From contig OZ018328.1 of the NCBI GenBank assembly GCA_963969495.1, forward strand, positions 2,657,886 through 2,721,885: 64,000 nt of DNA, written 5' to 3'. The position numbers and the translations under genes are program-made. Shown one piece after another: positions 24,701 through 33,465 of this stretch (the stretch's first letter is position 1; every line of letters begins with the position of its first letter). This stretch comes from Ceratothoa steindachneri (taxonomy: Eukaryota > Arthropoda > Malacostraca > Isopoda > Cymothoidae). The notes beneath the pieces were generated by a model, which did no database searches, was not told where the DNA came from, and saw only the letters and a list, made by a program, of their open reading frames with translations.

Positions 24701-27700
24701 TAAGAAAGGGGATAAAACAAATATGTCTAAATACAGACCAGTAAGTTTGACATCAGTGGTAGGGAAAATGATGGAATCTATTATAGCAAGGAATATTAGA
24801 GATCACTTGGATAAGCATAAGTTGATAAAAGAATCACAGCATGGCTTTAGTAAGGGTAAATCCTGTCTGACTAATTTGCTGTCTTTTTATAGTAAGGTGT
24901 ATGAAGCAGCAGATAATGATGAAAACTATGATATTTTATACTTGGACTTTAGTAAGACTTTTGATCGAGTGCCACACTTACGACTTCTGAGCAAAGTTAA
25001 AGCACACAGGATCGATGGCAGTATATTTAGGTGGATTCAGTCATGGCTTGGTGACAGACAGCAAAGAGTTAGTAGAGATGGAGTTAAATCTGAGTGGGGG
25101 TGTGTTAGCAGTGGAGTTCCGCAAGGATCTGTTTTGGGTCCCTTGCTATTCTTAATTTATATTAATGATCTTGACATAGGTATAAGTAGTGACCTGAGTA
25201 AATTTGCTGATGATACTTAGCTAGGTAGGGCCATTAGGGCTGATTCTGATGCTGTTGTAATGCAGGAGGAATTGACCATTCTGTCCAATTGGGCCGAGAA
25301 ATGGCAAATGAAGTTTAACATAGACATATGTAGTGTACTTAGTATAGGTAGAAATAATCCATTGAATAGTTATAAATTAAATGGGAGAATTTTAGGAAGG
25401 ACCGATTGTGGGAGGGATTTGGGTATTTTGGTAAGTTCAGACCTTCGTCCTAGAAAGCAATGCCTAAATACTAAGAATATAGCTAATAGGATATTGGGAT
25501 TCATTAAGAACATAAGAACATAAGAAAAGAAGGAGACTGCAAAAGACCATTCATGGCCTACACTTGGCAGCTCATAACATAACATAACATAATTACACGG
25601 ATGACAAAAGCCACAAGGGCCTATCAAAGGTCATCCGCCTCCGTCAAAACCCACCCACAAAAAGCACCATCACCAGGGGAAGACAAAATCAAAGTCCCCC
25701 ACAATATAATATAACGGATGACAAAAGCCACAAGGGCTCATCATAGGTCATCCGAGTCAAGCGGCCTCTTTTTCAAGGCAAGTTCAGACCTTCGTCCTAG
25801 AAAGCAATGTCTAAATGCTAAGAATAAAGCTAATAGGATATTGGGATTCATTAGGAGGAGTGTAAGCAATAAGAGTGCTCAAGTCATTCTAAAACTGTAT
25901 CTGGCGCTAGTTAGGCCTCATCTAGACTATGCAGTACAATTTTGGTCACCATATTATAGGAAGGATATTGATTTGCTTGAGTCTGTGCAGAGAAGGATGA
26001 CAAAGATGATTGGTGGGCTAAGGAACTTACCTTATGGTGAAAGGCTCAGAAAACTAAATCTACATACATTGGAAAGGAGAAGAGTCAGAGGGGAATTGAT
26101 TGAAGTCTTCAAATGGGTAAGAGGATATAATAAAGGGGATCTAGGTAAGGTTCTTAGGTAATTGTGTAGACGATGGCCGGATCCTAGGCCTAGCTTTTTG
26201 AGGGCTATTTTGGGCTATTGAGGGCTACTTTTTTAGAGATGAAATTGAAGAATTTTATGGCGATTTTCGTTTTTATATTGGGGCTGTGCCCCCAGACCCC
26301 CCAAAAAGGATTGAAACTCAGGGTCATCGCAGTGTTATCCCCGCGGCGAGCCGTACCCAACAACGAGCCAACGCTCAAAATAATCGCATCCGGCCATCGT
26401 CTACACAATTACCGGTTCTTATACTTAGTGAACATGACAGGACACGTAGCAATGGGTTTAAGCTTGATAAGTATAGGTTTAGGAAGGAGATTGGGAGGAA
26501 TTGGTTTACCAATCGTGTGTTAGATGAATGGAATAGGCTCACTAGACATGTGATGAAGCCTCCTCTCTGGGTAGTTTTAAGAATTGATTAGATAAATATA
26601 TGGATGAAGCTGCTAGATGGGAATGAGTTTTTTTATGTACATATGTATATATTTTTCTAAGGAGTGGGGAGATTATATTTGCGGTTGCATGAATGGACAT
26701 TATCCTCTGGATGCATTTTATGTATATTGTAGATTATATCTGACGAACTCCTGTAAAGGGTGACAATGTTGATGACTTTACTCTGGTAAGAAATCTTATG
26801 TGTGTTGACTGGAACAGGAGCTGCCAAGTGTAGGCCATGAATGGTCTTTTGCAGTCTCCTTCTTTTCTTATGTTCTTAATACTTTCTACACCTTCTTTGA
26901 GTATCCTAGAATTAATGTTTTCAGGGCCAGATGCCTTACTAGTATTTAACTGCATTATAAGCCCTTTAATTTCTTCTCTGTCTATATTAATAGAATTTTT
27001 CACTATTTCCCTTGACCTAGAATAATCATCAATTAATCTAACTGGTTTCTCTTCTGTGAATACTGAAGCAAAATGATCATTAAGGACCTCTACTATTTCC
27101 TCATCAGATTCTTTCAAAACCCTTTCATATTTAATAGGCCCTATTTTATCACTGTTAGATTAATTATTGATTCTATGATAGCACAGTAGATGGCGCTTTT
27201 AGTCGGCTACAATTTTGGGCTACAATATATCTCTTATGACGTCAGACGGTAGCGTCAGATGTGAATAATCACGGCGTAATTTTTTTTTGTATATGAGTAT
27301 ATACTGGGGGGCTGTGCCCCCCAGCCCCCTCTCAATCGATTGAAACTCAGGACCATCGCAGGGTGATCCCCCTGCAGTGATATCTCCCCCACGAGCAGTC
27401 CCCTTGAATTTACTGTGGGTTTTTACTCCCCAACAGCTTTTTACTGGCAGAAAAACCTACGAAAGAAAAACATTTGCAAAACGGGTCCTATTTATAAGCT
27501 ATGATGTTGCCAGTAAGAAGCTGTTATCGTTCAGGGCAAACAAAAAATACGAAAACAAAACAAAAAACAATAAAAGACATCAAGAAACCTAACCTAACTT
27601 AGAAAAAATATATAAACGAGCAAGCCAGTATATTTAGTAAATAATAGACTAAAAGTTACAAATCCTCAGAACAAAAAAATATAACTCAGTGATTGTCACA

Positions 27701-28381
27701 TCTGACGCTACCGTCTGACATCATAAGAGATATTACCGAATTTTTTAGGATCTTTATTATTATTTTTAGCTAAATTAATTTCTGCTGTCCTTTTGGTCTT
27801 CTTAATAATCTTATTTAGTTCATTTCTGGTTGACCTATAATGGTTTAAATTATCTAAACTACTCTCACTTTGTAATCTCTGGTATGCCCCTTTTTGGTAA
27901 ATATGTAGATTATCAGCGCGAACGATGGGAAGTACTATTTTGTCCGTGTTCCAAAATGTTTCACGATTTGGGGGACATTTAAGTGGACGGCTCGTGTGGG
28001 GGTAAACACAATGGGGGGACTACACTACGATGATCCTGTTTCATTAAATTGGGGGGGGGGGTCTGGGGGGCACAGCCCCCCAGTATATAATCCTAATTGT
28101 TTATAGTATAATAATTCAAAAAGGACTCAAACGCGCATGAATATTCCGACACGAGTGAACGATAATATTTACACACAAACTTTTTTTTCGGCCGGGCCGC
28201 TAATCTACATATTTACCGTGTTATTTACAGTACAGTATACAAGATATCATAAAGACCATTATGTATAGGAATGAAGAGTAGGAAAACTTACAATGGCATC
28301 GGAATAACACTTGATTGCTTCCTCAAATTTTCTGGAGGCGAAGAACTTGTTTCCTCTATTTTTTAGCTCGACGTCTGTCAT
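12664..28381 (-). CDS. STUB1: STUB1/CHIP, Hsp70-interacting E3 ubiquitin ligase (six exons)
   Basis: Coding exons are 28381-28292, 20640-20314, 18332-18213, 15817-15761, 15283-15167 and 12789-12664. All junctions have AG acceptors and GT donors (GTAAGT, GTAAAG, GTAAGT, GTGAGT, GTAAGC) and all introns are phase 0. The product is 278 residues; human CHIP has 303, the difference being mostly a shorter N-terminus. Residues about 3-130 are three TPRs, including the carboxylate-clamp Lys in VELKNRGN, which bind the C-terminal EEVD of Hsp70/Hsp90. Residues about 140-198 are the helical linker. Residues about 199-271 are the U-box ([39 protein letters not shown]), which recruits E2 enzymes. CHIP ubiquitylates chaperone-bound clients in the cytosol. 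Key U-box residues (His in EEHLQ, Pro in FDPIT) are kept. Introns total about 14.9 kb and are full of transposons. Confidence 0.95.
12838..13005. repeat. ~24-bp minisatellite in STUB1 intron 5
   Basis: Degenerate tandem copies of GAAGTTTGTAGAAGATGAAG with TTTA joins; units vary from about 18 to 30 bases. About six copies are visible, starting roughly 50 bases upstream (gene sense) of exon 6 inside the intron. Confidence 0.75.
13006..15166. other. STUB1 intron 5, no further gene
   Basis: Mixed unique-looking sequence with C-rich patches (14 C at about 14007, CCCCCC near 14376). A 112-codon plus-strand frame at 13281-13619 has no recognisable features and I treat it as chance. No complete mobile element is recognised. 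Confidence 0.4.
15167..15283 (-). CDS. STUB1: STUB1 exon 5 (U-box, first half)
   Basis: Encodes 39 residues, [15 protein letters not shown] through DIEEHLQ, the first half of the U-box and nearly identical in pattern to vertebrate CHIP. The acceptor is CTCCAG after a C/T-rich tract and the donor GTAAGC. Confidence 0.95.
15761..15817 (-). CDS. STUB1: STUB1 exon 4 (micro-exon of the linker)
   Basis: Only 57 bases, encoding [19 protein letters not shown], which aligns with the stretch just before the U-box in CHIP (MDELFSQVDEKR in human). The acceptor is TTTTCAG and the donor GTGAGT. It is too short to be seen by ORF length alone; phase and homology fix it. Confidence 0.88.
16160..17400 (-). 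mobile_element. decayed I-type element, internally deleted (STUB1 intron 3)
   Basis: Poly-T at 16168-16176 and the tail landmarks CATCTTGTGACTGCC and GGGCATAAGTGGC mark the 3' end. Further right, the minus strand gives PWWNADC (between endonuclease and RT) near 16890 and [15 protein letters not shown] (endonuclease GDFN-type motif) near 17270. RT and RNase H are missing, so a large internal deletion joins 3' UTR to endonuclease. Many stops. Confidence 0.65.
17401..18212. other. rest of STUB1 intron 3, no gene supported
   Basis: A plus-strand 88-codon frame at 17458-17724 is lysine/serine-rich without family signals. The remainder is AT-rich. I cannot assign anything. Confidence 0.35.
18213..18332 (-). 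CDS. STUB1: STUB1 exon 3 (helical linker)
   Basis: Encodes 40 residues, [16 protein letters not shown] through ITIEKNC, charged and helical, matching the region in CHIP that links TPR to U-box and mediates dimer formation. The acceptor follows a 14-base T/A run (GGCAG); the donor is GTAAGT. Confidence 0.88.
19495..20160 (-). mobile_element. decayed I-type 3' fragment (STUB1 intron 2)
   Basis: The tail landmarks CATCTGGCAACTACC and GGGCATAAGTCGCGG appear at 19507-19543. To the right, sequence matches the ORF2 3' part (AACCTGAAGC near 19788, GGGAACAGTCACAGC near 19893, TCTTTGCCAGGCAGCTC near 19939). It is interrupted at 19824-19894 by the ~60-bp module described separately. Confidence 0.65.
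19824..19894 (+). mobile_element. ~60-bp TTATGTTC-tailed module, copy A
   Basis: Starts GAGCTGCCAAGTGTAGG, has TCTTTTGCAGTCTCC in the middle and ends in tandem TTATGTTC units (about three here). It splits an I-type fragment cleanly: host sequence resumes with GGAACAGTC. The 8-base terminal repeats are what CR1-type elements leave at their 3' ends instead of poly(A). It carries no protein. Confidence 0.8.
20314..20640 (-). CDS. STUB1: STUB1 exon 2 (TPR domain)
   Basis: Encodes 109 residues that complete the TPR domain: [48 protein letters not shown] and KKRFNVAEE follow the CHIP family pattern closely. The acceptor is TTTGCAG and the donor GTAAAG. An ATG just upstream (MQ) is intronic and not the start. 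A 29-bp copy of its 5' edge lies in intron 1 at 21787-21815. Confidence 0.94.
20641..22040. other. STUB1 intron 1, AT-rich part
   Basis: Strongly A/T-rich from 20940 to 21770 with no coding signal. It contains the 29-bp copy of the intron 1/exon 2 border at 21787-21815 and a short GGCTTTGTTC..GGCTGTCTGGCTTTGTTC repeat after it. Confidence 0.5.
22065..22538 (+). CDS. CR1 family 1 ORF1a, coiled-coil protein
   Basis: 157 residues. A Cys pair CDACGVERR near residue 25 may be half of a zinc site. A charged helical stretch (about 45-90) suggests a coiled coil, and RLTNRFNVL near 128 is typical of CR1/L2 ORF1 proteins. Presumed RNA-binding and chaperone role, by analogy. It ends in TAA shortly before the esterase frame, so ORF1 may be split by a frameshift in this copy. 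Confidence 0.65.
   Translation: MAVCIDGESMPFESSVYVVCDACGVERRVNVTESCMFFLEREVRRLSGECKRLNDLVFEVRRDASVRLKAEISAKRVEDRARTGNRVEVVSDDEWWVKMDRIDKLGQIRCLKRKDIEPVRLTNRFNVLREEECESDLPGVIVDESRMGGSVTEQEGG
22564..22914 (+). CDS. CR1 family 1 ORF1b, SGNH-type esterase domain
   Basis: 116 residues with GDSQIRYLD (nucleophile Ser block) and HVGVNDV (GxND block). The expected Asp-His block, DGLHLSGQV, is present at 22898-22924 but in another frame, so a frameshift near 22890 removes it from this product. Esterase domains of this kind are known in CR1 ORF1 proteins; their function in retrotransposition is unclear. Confidence 0.75.
   Translation: MTEVLVMGDSQIRYLDRKLSDSKWEGMRVCLLGAGVSDVCERYDRLVSGCERDAVVITHVGVNDVKKEGTYELRKQYKRLVERMSKSRVKGVVSGVLPRLDVGVEWLSRAIGWAPS
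23082..25506 (+). pseudogene. CR1 family 1 ORF2: endonuclease and reverse transcriptase
   Basis: One frame throughout with two nonsense codons: TAG at 24300 (in place of Trp in SF-QLYKTK) and TAG at 25218 right after FADDT. The endonuclease shows [33 protein letters not shown] and GNSDH. The RT shows [66 protein letters not shown] and FADDT (active site). The reading frame is then broken by the insertion at 25507. Confidence 0.88.
25433..25506 (+). repeat. 74-bp direct repeat, left copy
   Basis: Begins AAGTTCAGACCTTCGTCC and ends GGGATTCATTA. The same 74 bases with about three substitutions recur at 25780-25853. The pair brackets the 273-bp insertion and is best read as a very long target-site duplication. 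Confidence 0.85.
25507..25573 (-). mobile_element. ~60-bp TTATGTTC-tailed module, copy B
   Basis: On the minus strand it starts GAGCTGCCAAGTGTAGG and ends with two TTATGTTC units directly at the left 74-bp repeat. It follows, in the same orientation and without a gap, the (TTATG)n end of a family 2 CR1 3' UTR (25779-25574), giving a composite insert. Confidence 0.8.
25574..25779 (-). mobile_element. CR1 family 2 3'-UTR fragment
   Basis: Minus-strand 3' UTR of the family whose longest copy is at 58926-62262: a GGCCGCTTGACTC landmark, the duplicated GGATGACC..GTCATC hairpins and a (TTATG)n end. It is truncated at its 5' side where it meets the right 74-bp repeat. Confidence 0.8.
25780..26156 (+). 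pseudogene. CR1 family 1 RT thumb and C-terminal region, continued
   Basis: After the right 74-bp repeat the RT continues with [48 protein letters not shown] and [16 protein letters not shown], the standard C-terminal block of CR1 RTs. The GGTAA element interrupts it after KVLR. Confidence 0.8.
26157..26413. mobile_element. 257-bp MITE with GGTAA termini and 8-bp target duplication
   Basis: Perfect 26-bp terminal inverted repeats begin GGTAATTGTGTAGACGATGG at the left and are mirrored at 26388-26413. The host word GGTTCTTA is repeated exactly at 26149-26156 and 26414-26421. Inside is the hairpin-forming GGGGCTGTGCCCCC and TTGAAACTCAGG. There is no coding capacity. Eight-base duplications occur with hAT-type transposases among others; the superfamily is not settled. 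Confidence 0.88.
26414..26817 (+). pseudogene. CR1 family 1 ORF2 end and 3' UTR
   Basis: Resumes with [19 protein letters not shown] and [14 protein letters not shown], the last conserved block of CR1 ORF2, then a shifted [11 protein letters not shown] ending near 26625. About 190 bases of 3' UTR follow with TATGTA repeats, up to the 60-bp module. Confidence 0.75.
26818..26878 (+). mobile_element. ~60-bp TTATGTTC-tailed module, copy C
   Basis: Same start GAGCTGCCAAGTGTAGG and a short TTATGTTCTTA tail. It sits at the 3' end of the long CR1, so either this is the native 3' terminus of family 1 or the module was added there. The right neighbour is a family 2 relic on the minus strand, cut within its RT at GTAGAAAGTAT. 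Confidence 0.8.
26879..27895 (-). pseudogene. CR1 family 2 relic (linker and start of RT), split by a MITE
   Basis: Minus-strand translation from 27895 gives [13 protein letters not shown] and [10 protein letters not shown], then [11 protein letters not shown] to about 27738. After the MITE it resumes near 27170 with [51 protein letters not shown] and stops at 26879. These match 60060-60530 of the longest family 2 copy. The 3' part of the RT is absent. Confidence 0.75.
27226..27737. mobile_element. MITE-like element with ~40-bp inverted repeats
   Basis: The left arm at 27228-27268 (ATCTCTTATGACGTCAGACG and following bases) is mirrored at 27697-27736. The right end finishes TATTACC, i.e. GGTAATA on the minus strand, like the other GGTAA elements. 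Inside are ACTGGGGGGCTGTGCCCC and TTGAAACTCAGGACCATCGC, shared with 26157-26413. About 47 bases left of the left arm are unexplained, so the left boundary is uncertain. No transposase is encoded. Confidence 0.7.
27896..28217. mobile_element. 322-bp MITE-like element with GGTAAATATG termini
   Basis: Perfect 17-bp inverted ends, GGTAAATATGTAGATTA at 27896 and its complement at 28201-28217, about 75 bases from STUB1 exon 1. It contains a G11 run and GGGGGGCACAGCCCCCC, the complement of the hairpin word in the two elements to the left. No matching target duplication was found. Confidence 0.75.
28292..28381 (-). CDS. STUB1: STUB1 exon 1 (start codon, first TPR helix)
   Basis: Encodes 30 residues beginning [14 protein letters not shown] and ending CYSDAI, the first half of TPR1. 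The ATG is directly preceded on the minus strand by A/T-rich AAATTAAA. The donor is GTAAGT at 28291-28286. No in-frame upstream Met extension was found, so the N-terminus is shorter than in vertebrates. Confidence 0.93.
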
Positions 28382-28715
28382 TTTAATTTAAAATTAAACC
28401 ACAAATAAAATGTAAACCTCATACTAAGAGACAGTGGAAAGAGTATAAGATCCAAAGTTCCTTACTCGTAGTTGTACAATAATATAACTTTTAACTTTCA
28501 GTTCCGGGAAGCAGCCACAAAAGTTGTTACATTTTTGTAACAATACGATAAATGGGAGGATTATAACCGTTTAGGGCTGTTCCTAAATATTAAAGTGAAA
28601 ATACAATTTTCAATAGATATAAAAATAATTTATTTTTTATACAAAAAAGGTTAGGAGGATATTTTGATTGTAAGATTTCTCTGTGCATTTCATTTTCTCC
28701 AGTTTTTTTTTTAAA
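28382..28715 (-). promoter_or_regulatory. upstream region of STUB1 (probable 5' UTR/promoter)
   Basis: About 330 bases between the STUB1 start codon and the next retroelement fragment. AT-rich, with no clear TATA box at a convincing distance and no CpG cluster. The available promoter space is limited by the CR1 fragment beginning near 28715. Confidence 0.3.
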
Positions 28716-29363
28716 CATGTTCTCGTTCGAAAGGAGGTGTGTGAGAGGGGATATGATTGAGCTCTTTAAAATTTTTTCCGGGATAGATAAATTGGATGTT
28801 AGCAAGTTTTTTGAGTTAGATGATGGAAATCGGACTAGAGGTCACCACTTGAAAATTAAAAAGCAAGGGTGTAGGTTGGATTTAAGAAAATATTTTTTCA
28901 CCAATAGAGTGGTAGACTTCTGGAACAAATTGCCGCAGAGGGTAGTAGGTAGTCCAAATCTAAATGTATTTAAGAGTAGGTTGGATGAGTTTATGGGAAG
29001 GGAAGGTTGTGATGGTTCCTAAGTTTTGTATATATTAATATTGTTTGTATATATCTATAGCTGCATGATTTAGTTCTTGACAAGCCTTGATTGGTGATAC
29101 CCTTGTTTCTGGATGCAATCCTCTGGATGTAGTTTTCCTGGGAGTTTGGGTGCCTTGAAAAAGAGGCCGCTTGACTCGGATGACCTATGATGAGCCCTTG
29201 TGGCTTTTGTCATCTGTTATATTATATTGTGGGGGACTTTGATTTTGTCTTCCCCTGGTGATGGTGCTTTTTGTGGGTGGGTTTTGACGGAGGCGGATGA
29301 CCTTTGATAGGCCCTTGTGGCTTTGTCATCCGTGTAATTATGTTATGTTATGTTATGTTAAAA
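28716..29363 (+). mobile_element. CR1 family 2, 5'-truncated 3' end
   Basis: An open stretch of 101 codons (28717-29022) encodes the RT C-terminal block: FERRCVRGDMIELFK, FELDDGNRTRGHH, CRLDLRKYFFTNRVVDFWNK and VFKSRLDEFMGR, then stop. The 3' UTR with two GGATGACC..GTCATC hairpins (29178-29214 and 29294-29331) ends in (TTATG)n at about 29340-29360. 5' truncation is typical of LINE insertion. Confidence 0.85.
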
Positions 29364-29715
29364 TCAAACTAGTCGACCCGCGAGCTACTTCTTCAACGCT
29401 CTTGGATTTGGACCACTCTGTCCTATTTTTCTTATTTAAGGTAGTTACAACCAATTGATCATGTGCATCATCTTGACCCAGTGGAAGATATACATCATTT
29501 TGATTCACCAAATCTGCACTGATTTCGCACATAATTCCCTTTCAAGGCTTAGTTATCTCTAATATTATCCCTCAGCCCCGCCCACCTCGATTGTTACAAA
29601 TCTTTAGCAATCACCTTTTTAACTTCTGATATTTTCTTTAGTGAATTATTTATTTGCCCATATTCCCTTTAATCCCTTCTAATTTCTTTTGAGGATATGC
29701 CTATAGTCTATTTTA
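29364..29715. other. unassigned, possible old coding relic
   Basis: The minus strand over about 29540-29370 reads without a stop through NQNDVYLPLGQDDAHDQL and similar sequence. I do not recognise the family. No splice signals were confirmed. Confidence 0.3.
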
Positions 29716-29780
29716 GCAGCTGACATCTTTGCAAGCTCCTACAAAGTTCGTAAAGAGGCAGTCCGCCATTTCCCTATATT

Positions 29781-29862
<82 letters not shown>

Positions 29863-29869
29863 ATATATA

Positions 29870-29944
<75 letters not shown>

Positions 29945-30030
29945 TATTTTAATAAATTGTAGCAGCTGACATCTTTGCAAGATCTTACAAAGAAAAGTTC
30001 GTAAAGAAGCAGTTGGAAATTTCCCGTCTG
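29716..30030. repeat. (TA)n array flanked by a ~65-bp direct repeat
   Basis: AGCAGCTGACATCTTTGCAAG starts similar blocks at 29718 and 29962, each continuing with ACAAAG and GTTCGTAAAGA. Between them lies about 160 bases of TA repeats (29783-29941) with two CTATATAT interruptions. Either a tandem duplication with array growth at the joint, or an insertion with a long target duplication. Confidence 0.75.
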
Positions 30031-30239
30031 AAAAAATGAAAATTATGCATCTTGCTCAAAAATCAATTTCTGTACGACCTGTGATACCAATACGGTTACC
30101 ACAAAATCAAAGTACGACTCCTCCCAACCTTTAATAATCAAAACCTTTGTACAACCCAATTCGAAATTAACCAATCAGAATATACTTTCCCGGATCTGGG
30201 CACCAATTATAGCTATGGTGTGGTTAGTTTAATGACAAA

Positions 30240-31392
30240 CTTGCCTAGATAGCAGCCATTAAACCTTGTTATATGAATTTATAGATAAAATGAGTTGAAA
30301 GGGGAAACGTGATGGAGGAAAACTAATTCAGCCTGGAAGGTTTCAAATTCACTGAAGCATAAATTTAACAAGATTTATTAAACACCAAATAATGGAATAT
30401 GACTAATTATTAAATTTGATAATACAGGTAATGAATATATGTGTATTTTAATGAAATAAGGTTATAGCAATGCCCTCTGGAATTCCTAAAAATATTTTTA
30501 AAAATCTGCTGTTTTTTCCTCCATGTTTCTTAGGGCTCTTCGAATATGTAGTCCCGACTATATAGATAAAAAATACACCAAAATTGAAGATATTGTTACC
30601 AATTTTTGCTACCCAAAGTACTTTCTAGAAAAATGCATAAATATAGCATAAAAAAACATTATATAATTGTAAATTAGAGACAATAGAACCTCGTAAAAAC
30701 CTATTAATTTTACCCTATCATGATAATTTTATGTCTGTAGTGCCCATTATAAAACAACTTAATATTAAGGTGGCCTTTAAATAGGAAACATACATTCAAA
30801 AATCTCTTAATAAAGCATAGCCCCAATAATGATAATAATGTAATTTACCGAATTCCATGTTTAGATTGTAATTTATTCTATGTAGGTTAAACTTCCAAAA
30901 ATATTTCCATAAGGACTTAACCACACAAAATGCAGTATTTAAGGGATATATGAATAATACCTTAGCTGTCCACAATTCCAATATAAGACACGGAATTAAC
31001 TGGTCAAAAACTGATAGAATAATCCATAGTAAGGATTTTATAAAGAAAAATATCCTGGAATCCTTTTTAATCTCCCACACAAAGGAGAGTAATCTCAAAA
31101 TTAGCCCAGGGCTGTTTTCGCTAGATCCAATTGTGCTGCCAAGTGTAGGCCATGAATGGTCTTTTGCAGTCTCCTTCTTTTCTTATGTTCTTATGTTCTT
31201 ATGTATCACTTTTTGTAAAATCCGACTTATCTGATAGCATTAAAAAGTTGACCTCATAGGGAAACGTGCTTAGTATAAATACTGTGTGTCCTATTTTGCT
31301 TACCATTGTGAGTTTAAAAATGTCGAATAAACGAAAGTACTAAATCCAATCCGTCTTTTATTCGGTTTCCTTTCGTGGAACATATTAACTAT

Positions 31393-31395
<3 letters not shown>
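30240..31395 (+). pseudogene. Penelope-like element relic (GIY-YIG endonuclease end)
   Basis: Plus-strand translation, broken by stops, shows YRIPCLDCNLFYVG followed by TSKNISIRT and HK near 30850-30925, the GIY-YIG start as found in Penelope-like elements. Across frames, VHNSNIRHGINWSKTD, SHTKESNL and SPGLFSLDP follow. 3' sequence with GGGAAACGTGCTTAG runs to about 31390. Module copy D is inserted at 31135-31203 inside it. Confidence 0.65.
31135..31203 (+). mobile_element. ~60-bp TTATGTTC-tailed module, copy D
   Basis: Starts GCTGCCAAGTGTAGG (first two bases of the consensus differ) and ends with three TTATGTTC-type units. It interrupts the Penelope relic after SLDPIV, with relic sequence resuming afterwards. 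Confidence 0.8.

Positions 31396-31487
<92 letters not shown>
31396..31487. repeat. (TA)n microsatellite
   Basis: About 92 bases of TA repeats directly preceding a foldback element, again placing a TA-targeting element next to a TA array. Confidence 0.95.
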
Positions 31488-31488
<1 letters not shown>

Positions 31489-31489
<1 letters not shown>

Positions 31490-31660
31490 TAGGAACACAA
31501 GACAAAACTAATTTCTTTGAGTATTAATCTTTAAATTATAGCATCTATTTTATATAAACCAGGGAAAAGGTTAAAATTATCACATTGGCATCTATATAAA
31601 ATAGATGCTATAATTAAAAGATTAAATATTCAAAAAAATTAGTTTGTCTTGCGTTCCTAG
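31489..31660. mobile_element. 172-bp foldback MITE
   Basis: Arms of about 68 bases, 31489-31556 and 31592-31660, are near-perfect inverted copies starting CTAGGAACACAAGACAAA; about 35 bases form the loop. Almost the entire element folds into one hairpin. The ends and TA-rich flanks suggest a Tc1/mariner-type MITE (inference). Confidence 0.88.
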
Positions 31661-33412
<1,752 letters not shown>

Positions 33413-33465
33413 TATTTTCCCACCGAGGGAAAAGCTCGCACAAGGTGTTTAAAAAAAATCTAAGA

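Larger units (their letters stand above)
22040..26878 (+). mobile_element. CR1-clade non-LTR retrotransposon (family 1) in STUB1 intron 1
   Basis: A long CR1-type element, antisense to STUB1. ORF1 has a coiled-coil/zinc part and an SGNH esterase part. ORF2 has endonuclease and RT. The 3' UTR runs to copy C of the 60-bp module (26818-26878). ORF2 is damaged mainly by single nonsense changes (24300, 25218), so the copy is fairly young. Two later insertions sit in it: 25507-25779 and the GGTAA element 26157-26413. Confidence 0.88.
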
